A stretch of DNA of 42,234 nt from Micrococcales bacterium (lineage in GTDB: Bacteria; Actinomycetota; Actinomycetes; Actinomycetales; WQXJ01): positions 1 through 42,234 of the forward strand of contig WQXJ01000018.1 in assembly GCA_009784895.1 (NCBI GenBank), in the 5' to 3' direction. The notes under the pieces are model-generated. The model saw only the letters and a program-made list of their open reading frames with translations, searched no databases and was not told the origin of the DNA. Below are positions 33,474-40,900 of this stretch, in pieces (position 1 is the first letter of the stretch; every line of letters starts with the position of its first letter). A program made the translations under genes and the position numbers.

Positions 33474-34679
33474 TCAAATACTTGTTCCCAAGCTTTCAAG
33501 AAGTGAAGCCAATGGGGTCGCCGCCAGGAGGGCCTCACGGGCCAAAACGACCGCCCCGTACATCTCGCTGCGTGAGCCGTGATGCGAGGCTTCGATTTTG
33601 ACCGCCCTCCAAGTAGCCGGCACGGCCCGGCGTTGGACCTCGTCACGCACCTGGTTGAGTAGCCGGTCGCCGGCCTGTGTCACCGGACCGCCCAAGACCA
33701 CATGATCCGGCGAAAGCAGGTTGCACAGATTCGACACAGCGGTGCCAACACAGCGGCCAACTTCCTCGATCAGGCGGACCGAGGCGGTGTGGCCTTGGTT
33801 CACCAGGCCCATCCAGGTGTCAATATCGACCGGTCGGTCTAGAGCGCTGGCCAGGACTTCTAGCATCACCGGGGTGGAAGCCTTGGTCTCCAGACAGCCC
33901 CGGTTACCGCAGCGACAAAGCCGGCCGTCGGCATCAATCGTCATGTGGCCAATCTCGCCGGCAGTGCCAGCGGCGCCGCGGTGCAGCCGGCCGTCGACCA
34001 TCATGCCGCCACCAATGCCGGTGGCCAATCTGAGATAGATCATTGTCCCGTCTGGCCGGTTTGGCCTTTGCCAGGAAAACTCACCCAAGGCGCCCAAGTT
34101 GGCGTCGTTATCCACCACCATCGGCAGGTCAAGGGCCTGCTCAAAGGCGGTTTTTAGATTCATGCCGGTCCATTGTGGCAGCAGGGTGCCGGCACCAATA
34201 TGGCCGGTGGCGACCTCAAGTGGGCCCGGCACCCCGACGCCACCGTAGAGCACCCGGCCAGCCGACAGACCTGCCTTCTGCATCAATTCAGCCTGCAGCT
34301 CTTGGCAAAGGGCCAGGCCAGCCTTGGCCTCGGTTTCCGGCCGCATGGTTCTTTGCCCCTCGACCACGATGTTCCAGGAGAGGTCTGCGATGCACATCAG
34401 CAGGTGGGAACGGCCCAGGTCAATCCCCAGAACATAGCCCGCGGTTTGGCCCAGCTTGACGCGGCGGCAGCGGCGACCGGCATCGGTCGAATCCTCAACT
34501 TGAACCGCCCCGGCCTGGGAGAGCTTGCGCACAAGGTTGGTTACTGACGCGGCCGAGAGCCCCGTCCGCCGGGCGATCTCAGCCTGAGTCAACGATCCGG
34601 CGGTGCGGACTTCCTCAAGTACGCGGCGCAAGTTAGCCTGACGCAGAGCGCCCTGCGATCCCGGTCCGGCGGTAACCAT
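33474..34679 (-). CDS. ROK-family transcriptional regulator with zinc motif
   Basis: This 401-residue protein has a MarR-like winged helix in residues 15-70 (GSLTQAEIARRTGLSAASVT) and a ROK domain with VGVPGPLEVATGHIG, VVDNDANLGALGEF and the intact zinc site GH...CRCGNRGCLE near residues 243-267. It should repress sugar genes until a sugar or sugar phosphate binds. It is divergent from the AGE-family isomerase across 64 bp with an 18-bp palindrome, and upstream of the importer on the same strand, so both are likely targets. The ATG at 34679 has no obvious strong ribosome site. Confidence 0.92.
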   Translation of the reverse strand: MVTAGPGSQGALRQANLRRVLEEVRTAGSLTQAEIARRTGLSAASVTNLVRKLSQAGAVQVEDSTDAGRRCRRVKLGQTAGYVLGIDLGRSHLLMCIADLSWNIVVEGQRTMRPETEAKAGLALCQELQAELMQKAGLSAGRVLYGGVGVPGPLEVATGHIGAGTLLPQWTGMNLKTAFEQALDLPMVVDNDANLGALGEFSWQRPNRPDGTMIYLRLATGIGGGMMVDGRLHRGAAGTAGEIGHMTIDADGRLCRCGNRGCLETKASTPVMLEVLASALDRPVDIDTWMGLVNQGHTASVRLIEEVGRCVGTAVSNLCNLLSPDHVVLGGPVTQAGDRLLNQVRDEVQRRAVPATWRAVKIEASHHGSRSEMYGAVVLAREALLAATPLASLLESLGTSI

Positions 34680-34702
34680 GTCCTTAAGGGTTCCCAGGGA
34701 GT

Positions 34703-34720
34703 AGGCTTGTTGTCAAGCCT
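34703..34720. promoter_or_regulatory. 18-bp palindrome between ROK regulator and isomerase
   Basis: AGGCTTG-TTGT-CAAGCCT is a perfect inverted repeat in the 64-bp divergent gap. An overlapping CAAGCCTTG adds further symmetry. Location between a ROK repressor and a sugar isomerase makes it a strong operator candidate for the ROK protein. Confidence 0.6.
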
Positions 34721-34743
34721 TGAATTCAAACGAGGAGCCCAGC

Positions 34744-35973
34744 ATGTCTCAGTTGGACCTGGCGGAAACCCGCCAACGCCAGCTTGCCATGGCCCGTGGG
34801 CTGCTCGAATTCGGCGCCAAAGCCGCTGTGCCAACCGTTGGTTTCGGTTACTTGGACTCTTTTGGACAAATCGAAGCCGGCCAAGGAGCCCAGCTCTGGG
34901 TAGTTGCTCGTATGACTCACTGCTTTTCGATTGGCGCATTGCTGGGGTGGCCCGGCGCGGCCGAGCTGGCCGATTTGGGCCTTACCGCGCTGGCCGGACC
35001 CTTTCAGGACCAGCGGCACGGAGGCTGGTTCGCCCGGCTGAGCTTGGACGGCGAGCCTGTTGCCACCGCCAAAGAGGCCTACGGCCATGCCTTTGTGGTG
35101 CTGGCGGCGGCCTCGGCCTTGGCCGCCGGCCGGCCCGGGGCCAGTCATCTGTTGGATTTGGCCCTAGATGTGGTTGACAAGCGCTTCTGGGAGCCGAAGC
35201 ACCGGGCCATGATGGATCGTTGGAACCAAGACTTCACCCGGGCGGATCCGTACCGCGGCGCCAATTCAAATATGCACACTGTTGAGGCCTTTCTGGCCGC
35301 CAGCGACGTCACCGGAGTAACCAGTTGGCGCCAGCGGGCTTTGGACATGACCGACCGCATCGTCAACCAGGCCGCCAGGTCCAAACAGTGGCGCGTACCG
35401 GAGCACTACACCCCCGAATGGCGGGTCCTGCCAGAGTTCAACCGAAACCGCCCGGCCGACCAATTCCGGCCCTACGGCGCCACACCCGGCCACGGCTTCG
35501 AGTGGGCCCGTTTAGCGACGCAATTGCGGGCCGCCATCGGCCGCCATGCCCCCGCCTGGCTAAGTGAGGTCGCTTTGGAGCTGTACCAGCAGGCCAAGGC
35601 GGACGGTTGGGCAGACAGCACCAGCCCTGGGTTGATCTACACCACCAACTGGCGTGGTGATCCGGTTTTGCACCAGCACCTCCACTGGGTAGTGGCAGAG
35701 GCCACGGCGGCAGCGGCGACGCTGGGACGGGCTTTCGGAGGTTCGGCCTACGGGTCTGATTGGCTCAGATGGTGGGATCTGATTGAACGCCATTTCGTCG
35801 ATCAGGAGCATGATTCGTGGTTCCATGAACTCGACGCTTCCGGGCAGCCTGCCCAGACCCTATGGCAGGGCAAACCGGACATTTACCACGCCTTTCAGGC
35901 TTGCCTGATGCCGCATTTGCCGGTTGGCGGTTCGCTGGCTGCGACTTTGGCCCGCGGTCATTCCCGCTTGTGA
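34744..35973 (+). CDS. AGE-family sugar isomerase (YihS-like)
   Basis: This 409-residue alpha/alpha-barrel enzyme belongs to the N-acylglucosamine 2-epimerase superfamily, which includes aldose-ketose isomerases for mannose and sulfoquinovose. Likely catalytic histidines are in ANSNMHTVEAFLA, GATPGHGFEWARL and GKPDIYHAFQACLMP; an early ARMTHCFSIGALLG provides the conserved Arg. GAGGAG precedes the ATG at 34744 by about 7 nt. It is divergent from the ROK regulator and faces away from the importer operon. It probably isomerises the imported sugar. Sulfoquinovose cannot be claimed, because no sulfo-sugar kinase, aldolase or reductase is recognisable nearby. Confidence 0.88.
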   Translation: MSQLDLAETRQRQLAMARGLLEFGAKAAVPTVGFGYLDSFGQIEAGQGAQLWVVARMTHCFSIGALLGWPGAAELADLGLTALAGPFQDQRHGGWFARLSLDGEPVATAKEAYGHAFVVLAAASALAAGRPGASHLLDLALDVVDKRFWEPKHRAMMDRWNQDFTRADPYRGANSNMHTVEAFLAASDVTGVTSWRQRALDMTDRIVNQAARSKQWRVPEHYTPEWRVLPEFNRNRPADQFRPYGATPGHGFEWARLATQLRAAIGRHAPAWLSEVALELYQQAKADGWADSTSPGLIYTTNWRGDPVLHQHLHWVVAEATAAAATLGRAFGGSAYGSDWLRWWDLIERHFVDQEHDSWFHELDASGQPAQTLWQGKPDIYHAFQACLMPHLPVGGSLAATLARGHSRL

Positions 35974-36320
35974 CGCCACAGTCGACGGGGCTGTGCTTGG
36001 GCGCGGCCATCGCCTGGCCATTCCGCCGCCGCTAGCTATGTGAGCCGACGGTGAAACCACCTTGAACCGCGGGAGGGTTCGCTGGATCGACCTGATGCCA
36101 GGCCCCGGTCTCGCACCACAATCACTCGCGAGGTTGAGTATTCGCAAGGTGTGCTGGCACTGGGCCTCGTCGTGAAGTTGCCGGGTAGCCGCACCAACTC
36201 AGCGAGACTGAGTTCAAGCGGAGCCGGTAGTGAGCCAATCCTCGCTTAGGCGGCGGGAGCGATTTGCCGCCCTGAGGATTTGCTGCGCGGGGGTGCGGTA
36301 GCGGCGGACTATCATGGGCG
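35974..36320. other. Non-coding stretch before the glyA leader
   Basis: This stretch of about 345 bp has no supported gene and no recognisable tRNA. It contains a 7-bp perfect hairpin, AACTCAG-CGAGA-CTGAGTT at 36196-36214, and a GGCGGC/GCCGCC inverted pair near 36252-36275. One of these may terminate the isomerase transcript. Confidence 0.5.
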
Positions 36321-36402
36321 GGTGCCGTGACTGGCGCTCGGGTGGGTCACCACCGGGAAGCGGCATCACAACCAAAGAGCGGGGCCGCACGCCTGGGCTA
36401 CC
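36321..36402 (+). promoter_or_regulatory. ZTP/ZMP riboswitch (pfl motif) upstream of glyA-folD
   Basis: The 5' half has GCCGTGACTGGCG, the conserved ZTP-motif core. P1 pairs TGCCG (36323-36327) with CGGCA (36361-36365). P2 is GGTGG-GTCA-CCACC (36341-36354) followed by the conserved GGGAAGCGGC. The 3' half has CCGCACGCCTGGGCTACC, matching the family's CCGCCUGGGCA element. ZTP riboswitches sense ZMP/ZTP, which accumulates when 10-formyl-THF is short, and turn on folate and purine genes. glyA and folD are classic targets. Identified by eye, not by covariance search. Confidence 0.85.
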
Positions 36403-36409
36403 GTCGGGC

Positions 36410-36435
36410 GGTTGGACGCCGGTCGGCGCCCAACC
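36410..36435 (+). terminator. Expression-platform hairpin of the ZTP riboswitch
   Basis: GGTTGG-A-CGCC-GGTC-GGCG-C-CCAACC folds into a 10-bp hairpin with one A/C mismatch. It lies between the riboswitch and the AAAAGGAGGG ribosome site at 36440-36449. GCCCA in its 3' arm could alternatively pair with TGGGC of the aptamer. Transcription termination or control of ribosome access are both possible. Confidence 0.55.
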
Positions 36436-36454
36436 CTGAGAAAAGGAGGGTCGC

Positions 36455-37747
36455 GTGGCCAGCCAGCCTATCGACTATTCAGCTCTGGACCTGGCTCAGG
36501 TGGATCCGGAGATTGCCGCCGTTCTTGAGGACGAGTTGACCAGGCAACGAGACACCCTGGAGATGATCGCCTCGGAGAACTTTGTGCCCCGGGCGGTGCT
36601 TCAAGCCCAGGGTTCAGTGCTAACCAACAAGTACGCCGAGGGCTACCCGGGCCGCCGCTATTACGGTGGCTGCGAGGTGGTTGACCGGGCCGAAACTTTG
36701 GCCATCGAGCGCGCAAAGGAGTTGTTTGGCGCCGCCTTTGTTAACGTCCAACCACATGCCGGCGCCCAAGCTAACGCTGCCGCCCTAGTAGCCATGATGC
36801 AACCTGGCGACAATTTGCTGGGGATGGAACTTGCCCACGGTGGCCACCTCACCCACGGCATGAAGATCAACTTTTCCGGCAAGTTGTACAACGTCGCCAG
36901 CTACGGTGTACATCCCGACCGTTATGTGGTTGATCCTGACCTAGTGCGCCAAGCGGCCTTGGAACACCGGCCCAAGGTGATAATCGCCGGATGGTCGGCC
37001 TACCCGCGCCAGCTCGATTTCCAGGCTTTTCGCCAAATCGCCGATGAAGTGGAAGCGTACCTTCTGGTCGATATGGCTCACTTCGCCGGGTTGGTGGCCG
37101 CCGGCCTGCACCCTAACCCGGTCCCGATTGCCGATGTGACCACCTCAACGGTGCACAAGACGATTGGCGGGCCGCGGTCCGGCGTGATCCTCGCCGGCCA
37201 AGCCGACCCCTGGGCCAAGCGTCTCGACAGAGCCGTCTTCCCCGGCCAGCAGGGTGGGCCGCTAATGCATGTGATCGCAGCCAAGGCCGTTGCCTTCAAA
37301 ATCGCCCAGACCGCGGATTTCCGTGAGCGCCAGCGCCGCACTTTGGAGGGCGCCAAGATCCTGGCAGAACGACTGGCTCAGCCGGACGCAGCCCAGGCTG
37401 GCGTTTCGGTCCTGACCGGCGGCACAGATGTACATCTGGTCCTGGTCGATTTGCGCAATTCCGAGATGGACGGCCAGCAGGCCGAGGATCTGCTGCACGA
37501 GGCTGGCATCACAGTCAACCGCAACGCCGTGCCATTCGACCCGCGGCCGCCGCGGGTCACCTCCGGTTTACGTATTGGCACACCGGCCCTGGCCACGCGC
37601 GGCTTTGGCGCCGAGCAGTTCGAGGAGGTGGCGGACATAATTGCCGTGGCCTTACGTGATGGCAAGGCGGCCGATGTCGCGGCCCTGGCCAAGCGGTCGG
37701 CTCGCCTAGCGCAGGACTTCCCTCTGTACACGGGGCTAGCCCAATGA
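36455..37747 (+). CDS. glyA: Serine hydroxymethyltransferase
   Basis: This 430-residue PLP enzyme converts serine and THF to glycine and 5,10-methylene-THF, the main C1 source. Family blocks are [52 protein letters not shown] and the PLP-lysine site [18 protein letters not shown] near residue 230. The start is GTG at 36455, 5 nt after AAAAGGAGGG. Its stop overlaps the folD ATG by 4 nt, so the two are an operon, preceded by a ZTP-type riboswitch. Confidence 0.96.
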   Translation: MASQPIDYSALDLAQVDPEIAAVLEDELTRQRDTLEMIASENFVPRAVLQAQGSVLTNKYAEGYPGRRYYGGCEVVDRAETLAIERAKELFGAAFVNVQPHAGAQANAAALVAMMQPGDNLLGMELAHGGHLTHGMKINFSGKLYNVASYGVHPDRYVVDPDLVRQAALEHRPKVIIAGWSAYPRQLDFQAFRQIADEVEAYLLVDMAHFAGLVAAGLHPNPVPIADVTTSTVHKTIGGPRSGVILAGQADPWAKRLDRAVFPGQQGGPLMHVIAAKAVAFKIAQTADFRERQRRTLEGAKILAERLAQPDAAQAGVSVLTGGTDVHLVLVDLRNSEMDGQQAEDLLHEAGITVNRNAVPFDPRPPRVTSGLRIGTPALATRGFGAEQFEEVADIIAVALRDGKAADVAALAKRSARLAQDFPLYTGLAQ

Positions 37748-38625
37748 GCGCCCGGATACTGGACGGCAAAGCCACTGCCGCCGCCATCAAAGTTGACCTG
37801 GCCAGGCGGGTCGAATCCCTCAAGGCAATAGGCATCACCCCCGGTCTGGGCACAGTGCTGGTGGGCGACGACCCTGGTTCGACCATCTATGTGGCCGGCA
37901 AACACCGTGACTGCGCCGAGGTCGGCATCAAGTCGCTGCGCTTGGACCTGCCGGCGGAGGCTTCGCAGGCCGAGGTGATGGCCGGCATCGGGCGAATGAA
38001 TGATGACCCGAGCTGCACCGGCTACATTGTCCAGCTGCCGTTGCCGAAGCAGATCGATGCCGACGCAGCGATTAAGGCCATCGACCCCGCCAAGGACGCC
38101 GACGGTCTACACCCGGCCAATCTGGGCGCGCTGGTTGCCAACCTGGACCAGCCAATGTCTACGCCGCTGCCGTGTACGCCGCGCGGCATCGTTGAGCTGG
38201 TTCAACGCCACGACATTGATCTGGCCGGAGCCCATGTGGTGGTGCTGGGCCGGGGCCTGACGGTGGGCCGGTCGATTGGCCTGCTGTTGACCCGGCGCCA
38301 AATCAACGCCACCGTCACGCTGACACACACCGCCACGCGCGACCTGCCAGCGTTGCTGCGGCAAGCCGATGTCATTGTGGCGGCGGCCGGAGTTCCTGGA
38401 CTGGTCCGAGCGGAGGACGTCAAGCCCGGCGCGGTAGTGCTGGATGTCGGGGTATCGAGGCGAAAAGATCCCAAGACCGGTAAGTCAAGGATTGCCGGTG
38501 ACGTGGCTGCTGAGGCGGCCGAGGTGGCCGGCTGGATCAGCCCAAACCCGGGCGGCGTTGGCCCAATGACTCGGGCGATGCTGTTGGCCAATGTGGTCGA
38601 GGCGGCCGAGAGGGCGTCCGGCTAG
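37744..38625 (+). CDS. folD: Methylene-THF dehydrogenase / methenyl-THF cyclohydrolase
   Basis: This 293-residue bifunctional cytoplasmic enzyme converts 5,10-methylene-THF to 10-formyl-THF, the cofactor of purN and purH. Visible are [19 protein letters not shown] with the catalytic Lys region, [13 protein letters not shown], the nucleotide loop [17 protein letters not shown] and the C-terminal [17 protein letters not shown]. The second position of the loop is GRGLTVG where GRSxxVG is usual. It overlaps glyA by ATGA and shares its riboswitch control. Confidence 0.95.
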   Translation: MSARILDGKATAAAIKVDLARRVESLKAIGITPGLGTVLVGDDPGSTIYVAGKHRDCAEVGIKSLRLDLPAEASQAEVMAGIGRMNDDPSCTGYIVQLPLPKQIDADAAIKAIDPAKDADGLHPANLGALVANLDQPMSTPLPCTPRGIVELVQRHDIDLAGAHVVVLGRGLTVGRSIGLLLTRRQINATVTLTHTATRDLPALLRQADVIVAAAGVPGLVRAEDVKPGAVVLDVGVSRRKDPKTGKSRIAGDVAAEAAEVAGWISPNPGGVGPMTRAMLLANVVEAAERASG

Positions 38626-38757
38626 GTTCCACGCGGTTTTGATCGGCGCAGGGTTGGCTAGGACCGGCGCTCGCCTTGCCTGGCTCGGCACTGGGGTCGC
38701 TCAGCTCGGCACCGGTGTTAGCCTTGGCCTGGTCAGGACTCCAAATAGGACGGGAAA

Positions 38758-39687
38758 ATGCTGCGGCTTGAGGGCATCAACAAATCATTCGGCGCTCGTC
38801 AGGTCCTCAAAGGTGTCACTTTTGAGGTTGACGACGGGCGCATTACCGGTTTTGTGGGTGGCAACGGCGCCGGCAAGACCACCACTATGCGCATCGTCTT
38901 GGGCCTGCTCAAGGCTAATTCGGGCTCGGTTACCTGGGACGGTGCTCCCATCACAAACGATATGGCGCGCCGGGCTGGTTACATGCCGGAGGAGCGTGGG
39001 CTTTACCCCAGAATGACGGTGTTGGACCAGCTGGTCTACCTCGCCCGTCTGCATGGCTTGACCCAGGACAAGGCTCGCAGTAACGCCTGGGATCTGCTTG
39101 AACGTCTTGAATTGAAGGCGCGGGCCAAGGACAAGGTCGAAACGCTTTCGCTGGGTAACCAGCAGCGGGCCCAGGTCGCGGCAGCCCTGGTGCATAGCCC
39201 AGATCTGCTGATCTTGGACGAGCCGTTCAGCGGATTGGACCCGTTGGCGGTAGACGCGGTAACGGTGGTGCTGCGCGAATTTGCAGCCCGCGGCGTGCCC
39301 ATTTTGTTTAGCTCTCACCAGCTTGACCTGGTCGAACGGGTGACCGACGACTTGGTTATCATCGCCGGTGGCGAGATCAAGGCAACCGGTTCGCGCGAAA
39401 AACTGCAGCAGGCTCACACTGGTGAACGCCACTTCCTCCAGGCCCAGGGCGACTTGTCTTGGGTTGAGCGGCAGGCCGGCATTGGTCAGGCGATGTCTGA
39501 AAAAGGCAAGGTCACATTCGACGCCTCCGATGCCGACGCCCAGCAAGTCTTGCGCCAAGCCTTGGACCGTGGCCCAGTTGACGGGTTTGGCCGGCGCCGT
39601 CCTACTTTGGCGGAGGTCTTCCGTGAGGTGATTCGTGACGAAGAGCCAGGCGAAGAGGCCCACGCCGGGCAGGGGGTGGCGGCATGA
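38758..39687 (+). CDS. ABC transporter ATPase, NatA-like
   Basis: This 309-residue ATPase has Walker A GGNGAGKTTTM near residue 36, a signature LSLGNQQRAQVAAAL (LSxGN variant of LSGGQ), Walker B LLILDEPFSGLDPLA and the switch His in FSSHQLDL. The C-terminal extension of about 90 residues is typical of NatA/DrrA exporter ATPases. It is coupled by ATGA overlap to the permease gene. Substrate could be sodium, a drug or a peptide; nothing local decides. A 132-bp gap after folD, containing imperfect CTCGGCAC repeats, separates it from the C1 operon. Confidence 0.92.
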   Translation: MLRLEGINKSFGARQVLKGVTFEVDDGRITGFVGGNGAGKTTTMRIVLGLLKANSGSVTWDGAPITNDMARRAGYMPEERGLYPRMTVLDQLVYLARLHGLTQDKARSNAWDLLERLELKARAKDKVETLSLGNQQRAQVAAALVHSPDLLILDEPFSGLDPLAVDAVTVVLREFAARGVPILFSSHQLDLVERVTDDLVIIAGGEIKATGSREKLQQAHTGERHFLQAQGDLSWVERQAGIGQAMSEKGKVTFDASDADAQQVLRQALDRGPVDGFGRRRPTLAEVFREVIRDEEPGEEAHAGQGVAA

Positions 39688-40784
39688 GCCCGAGCTGGTG
39701 GCTGGTGGCCAAACGCGAAATCTCATCGCAGCTGGCTGGCAAGGCCTTCAAGATATCGACAGTGCTTTTGGTGATAGCTGTCTTTGGCGGCACCCTGGCG
39801 GCCGGATTGGTGGCCAACTCCGCCGATGACGGCGATGCTTCAGTGGGCGGCGACCAGGCGTCAGGAACTAGAGCCAAAGTAGCGGTGGTGGGCCAACTGC
39901 CTGCAGCTGCCTTGGCCGTGTTGGAACCGGTCGAAGTAGCCAACGCCGAAGCGGCGGCCAAAAAGGTGGAAGATGGCGAGGTCGAGGCCGGCGTGGTGAT
40001 GGGCGACGACTTGCCCGTGGTGTTGGCCAAGACCGAAGTGCCGGACAAGGTAATGGCTGCGCTGACCGTGGTCCCGGCGGTCAAGATCCTGGAACCGGCC
40101 AGAGTCTCGCCAACGGTGGCTTTGATCGCCACCATGGTCTCGGTCATCCTGTTCTACTTTGTCGTCATGATATTTGGCCAGGTCACAGCCCAAAACACGG
40201 TAGTCGAAAAGCAGACCAGAGTGGTTGAGATCCTGCTAACCTCGGTCCCGGCCAAGACTCTGCTGGCGGGCAAGGTGGTGGGCAACGCCATTATGGCGAT
40301 GTGTCAGATTGTGCTGATGTTGGCGGCCGGAGTCCTTGGTTTGGTGGTGACGGGCAAGACTTCGGTGCTGCCAACGGTCTCGAGCTCGCTGATCTGGTTC
40401 GTGGTGCTCTTTGTGCTGGGTTTCTTACTGTTCTCGTCGCTGCTGGCCGGCTGCGCGGCCTTGGTCTCCCGGGTCGAGGATGTCGCGGCTGCCACCATGC
40501 CTGTGATCATGCTGATGATCATCCCTTACATTCTGGCGATGGTTCGGCCCAACGATGAGTCCTTCCAGACCGTGCTTTCGATGGTGCCGTTCTCGGCGCC
40601 AATGACCATGCCGGCTCGGGTCCTGACCACCGATGTGCCGCCTTGGCAGTTGGCCACTTCGCTGGCGCTGCTGGCCCTGACGGCCTGGGGCGCAGTCTGG
40701 TTGGGTGGCAAGCTGTACGAGACATCACTGCTGCGCATGGGCACCCGTGTTAAGTTCAGCCAAGCCTTCCGCACCAACGACTGA
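39684..40784 (+). CDS. ABC-2 type permease, NatB-like
   Basis: This 366-residue membrane protein has one N-terminal span (FKISTVLLVIAVFGGTLAAG), a roughly 130-residue extracytoplasmic domain, then five or six spans. It includes MFG-type sequence FYFVVMIFGQVTAQNTVVEK and the amphipathic EKQTRVVEILLTSVPAKTLL motif of the NatB/YhaP group. It starts in an ATGA overlap with the ATPase gene, and the two form a simple exporter. It converges on the HNH gene. Confidence 0.9.
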   Translation: MSPSWWLVAKREISSQLAGKAFKISTVLLVIAVFGGTLAAGLVANSADDGDASVGGDQASGTRAKVAVVGQLPAAALAVLEPVEVANAEAAAKKVEDGEVEAGVVMGDDLPVVLAKTEVPDKVMAALTVVPAVKILEPARVSPTVALIATMVSVILFYFVVMIFGQVTAQNTVVEKQTRVVEILLTSVPAKTLLAGKVVGNAIMAMCQIVLMLAAGVLGLVVTGKTSVLPTVSSSLIWFVVLFVLGFLLFSSLLAGCAALVSRVEDVAAATMPVIMLMIIPYILAMVRPNDESFQTVLSMVPFSAPMTMPARVLTTDVPPWQLATSLALLALTAWGAVWLGGKLYETSLLRMGTRVKFSQAFRTND

Positions 40785-40900
40785 CTTCTAGTTTGCCTAT
40801 GCGCGCCAACTCCTAAGCAATGGCTCGCCGCGCCGCCACTGCCACCTGGCAATTGCCGGAAACCACACCCTCCCTCCACCCGGCCGCCATTGGGTCGCGC

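Noticed and set aside
34744..35973. Sulfoquinovose degradation locus
   Set aside because: Only a YihS-like isomerase is present; no sulfofructose kinase, aldolase, transketolase-type or sulfolactaldehyde gene was recognised nearby.
35974..36320. tRNA or RNase P RNA in the gap before the glyA leader
   Set aside because: A GGGTTCGCTGGATCGACC stretch resembles a T-arm slightly, but no acceptor stem, D-arm or RNase P conserved core could be found.
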